64,000 bases of DNA from Caballeronia sp. INDeC2. GTDB lineage: Bacteria; Pseudomonadota; Gammaproteobacteria; Burkholderiales; Burkholderiaceae. Position 1 is the stretch's first letter. Each line of letters begins with the position of its first letter. Location: contig NZ_JALQDG010000042.1 in NCBI RefSeq assembly GCF_023631325.1, positions 186,001 to 250,000 of the forward strand. Reading direction: 5' to 3'. Below the pieces are notes generated by a model. The model was not told the DNA's origin. It worked only from the letters and a program-made list of their open reading frames with translations, and did not search any database. Shown piece by piece: positions 63,770 through 64,000 of the stretch. The translations under genes and the position numbers were made by a program.

Positions 63770-64000
63770 GTCCGGCCGAGGGCGTTGCCGCGTCCTGTCA
63801 CCGATTGGCATGCCACGGCGCCCCGGGCCGCGAACAATCTTTCGTCGCCGGAGGAGGCACCAATGTTCAGATCGAGGTAAAGGAGTCCAGGCGTTACGCC
63901 AATAGGGCGGATGGCGTTGCGGGCAGTTCGAGAACGGCAAGGCTAATCCGCGTTTGAAAATCGTCAATAGCTGCTTTGCTTGCCACGCGAAATTGCGAGC
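63770..64000. other. Non-coding end of the window
   Basis: 231 bases after the MFS stop. A strong Shine-Dalgarno-like GGAGGAGG (63849-63856) precedes an ATG that is closed after five codons, and no longer coding frame is convincing on either strand. Nothing further recognised. Confidence 0.5.

Noticed and set aside
63846..63874. Small ORF after a strong ribosome-binding-like GGAGGAGG
   Set aside because: Only five codons before a stop; no evidence for a peptide.

Overview
The window is GC-rich (roughly two thirds G+C by eye), densely coded DNA. Overlapping start/stop codons, LysR/GntR/IclR-type regulators, TRAP and ABC uptake operons and a complete type VI secretion (T6SS) operon point to a Burkholderiales chromosome or megaplasmid, most likely Caballeronia or Paraburkholderia. 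No tRNA, rRNA, CRISPR array or replication origin was recognised.

Region 1 (1-10982) holds two divergent uptake/oxidation operons. Leftward run a family-5 substrate-binding protein, two Dpp-type permeases, two Dpp-type ATPases and a flavin-dependent LLM monooxygenase that leaves the window. Rightward run a Ssu/Tau-type permease, ATPase and binding protein followed by an FAD monooxygenase. Together they look like scavenging of small sulfur- or nitrogen-containing organics. Region 2 (10983-12300) is a graveyard: an IclR regulator fragment, pieces of three transposases (IS110-, ISNCY- and IS5-like) and one anonymous reading frame.

Region 3 (12300-29679) is a catabolic block around a FadR-type GntR repressor. 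It has two paralogous lactonase-like amidohydrolases, a fused TRAP transporter with its binding protein, a 3-hydroxyisobutyrate-dehydrogenase-like enzyme, a class III CoA-transferase, a succinate-semialdehyde-type dehydrogenase, an enoyl-CoA hydratase, a tartrate/malate-type dehydrogenase, a PdxA-like dehydrogenase, two MFS carriers and two LysR regulators. I infer uptake and breakdown of a sugar-acid lactone or hydroxy acid; the substrate is not shown by the sequence.

Region 4 (29854-61384) is the notable part. An ECF sigma factor with an overlapping membrane anti-sigma gene, a second anti-sigma paralogue, a FecR-domain protein, a heme-c (CxxCH) membrane sensor and a soluble Ser/Thr kinase run rightward. 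They converge on a leftward operon tssA-B-C-hcp-E-F-G-clpV-vgrG-tagH-tssK-L-M-tagF. Seven intergenic sites share one promoter-like signature, GGAATA(A/G)-N14/15-TGTT, each correctly placed upstream of a gene: the sigma operon, the second anti-sigma gene, the FecR/sensor/kinase operon, tssA, a DUF3455 gene, a frameshifted two-gene unit, and a distant two-gene cassette. One cassette member has an SGC...H pattern reminiscent of CNF1/BLF1 toxin deamidases. I read this as one ECF regulon that couples a secretion machine to its sensor and to candidate effectors.

Region 5 (61486-64000) is a LysR gene divergent from a fosmidomycin-resistance-like MFS exporter, then non-coding sequence to the end. All functional calls come from reading motifs without database searches.
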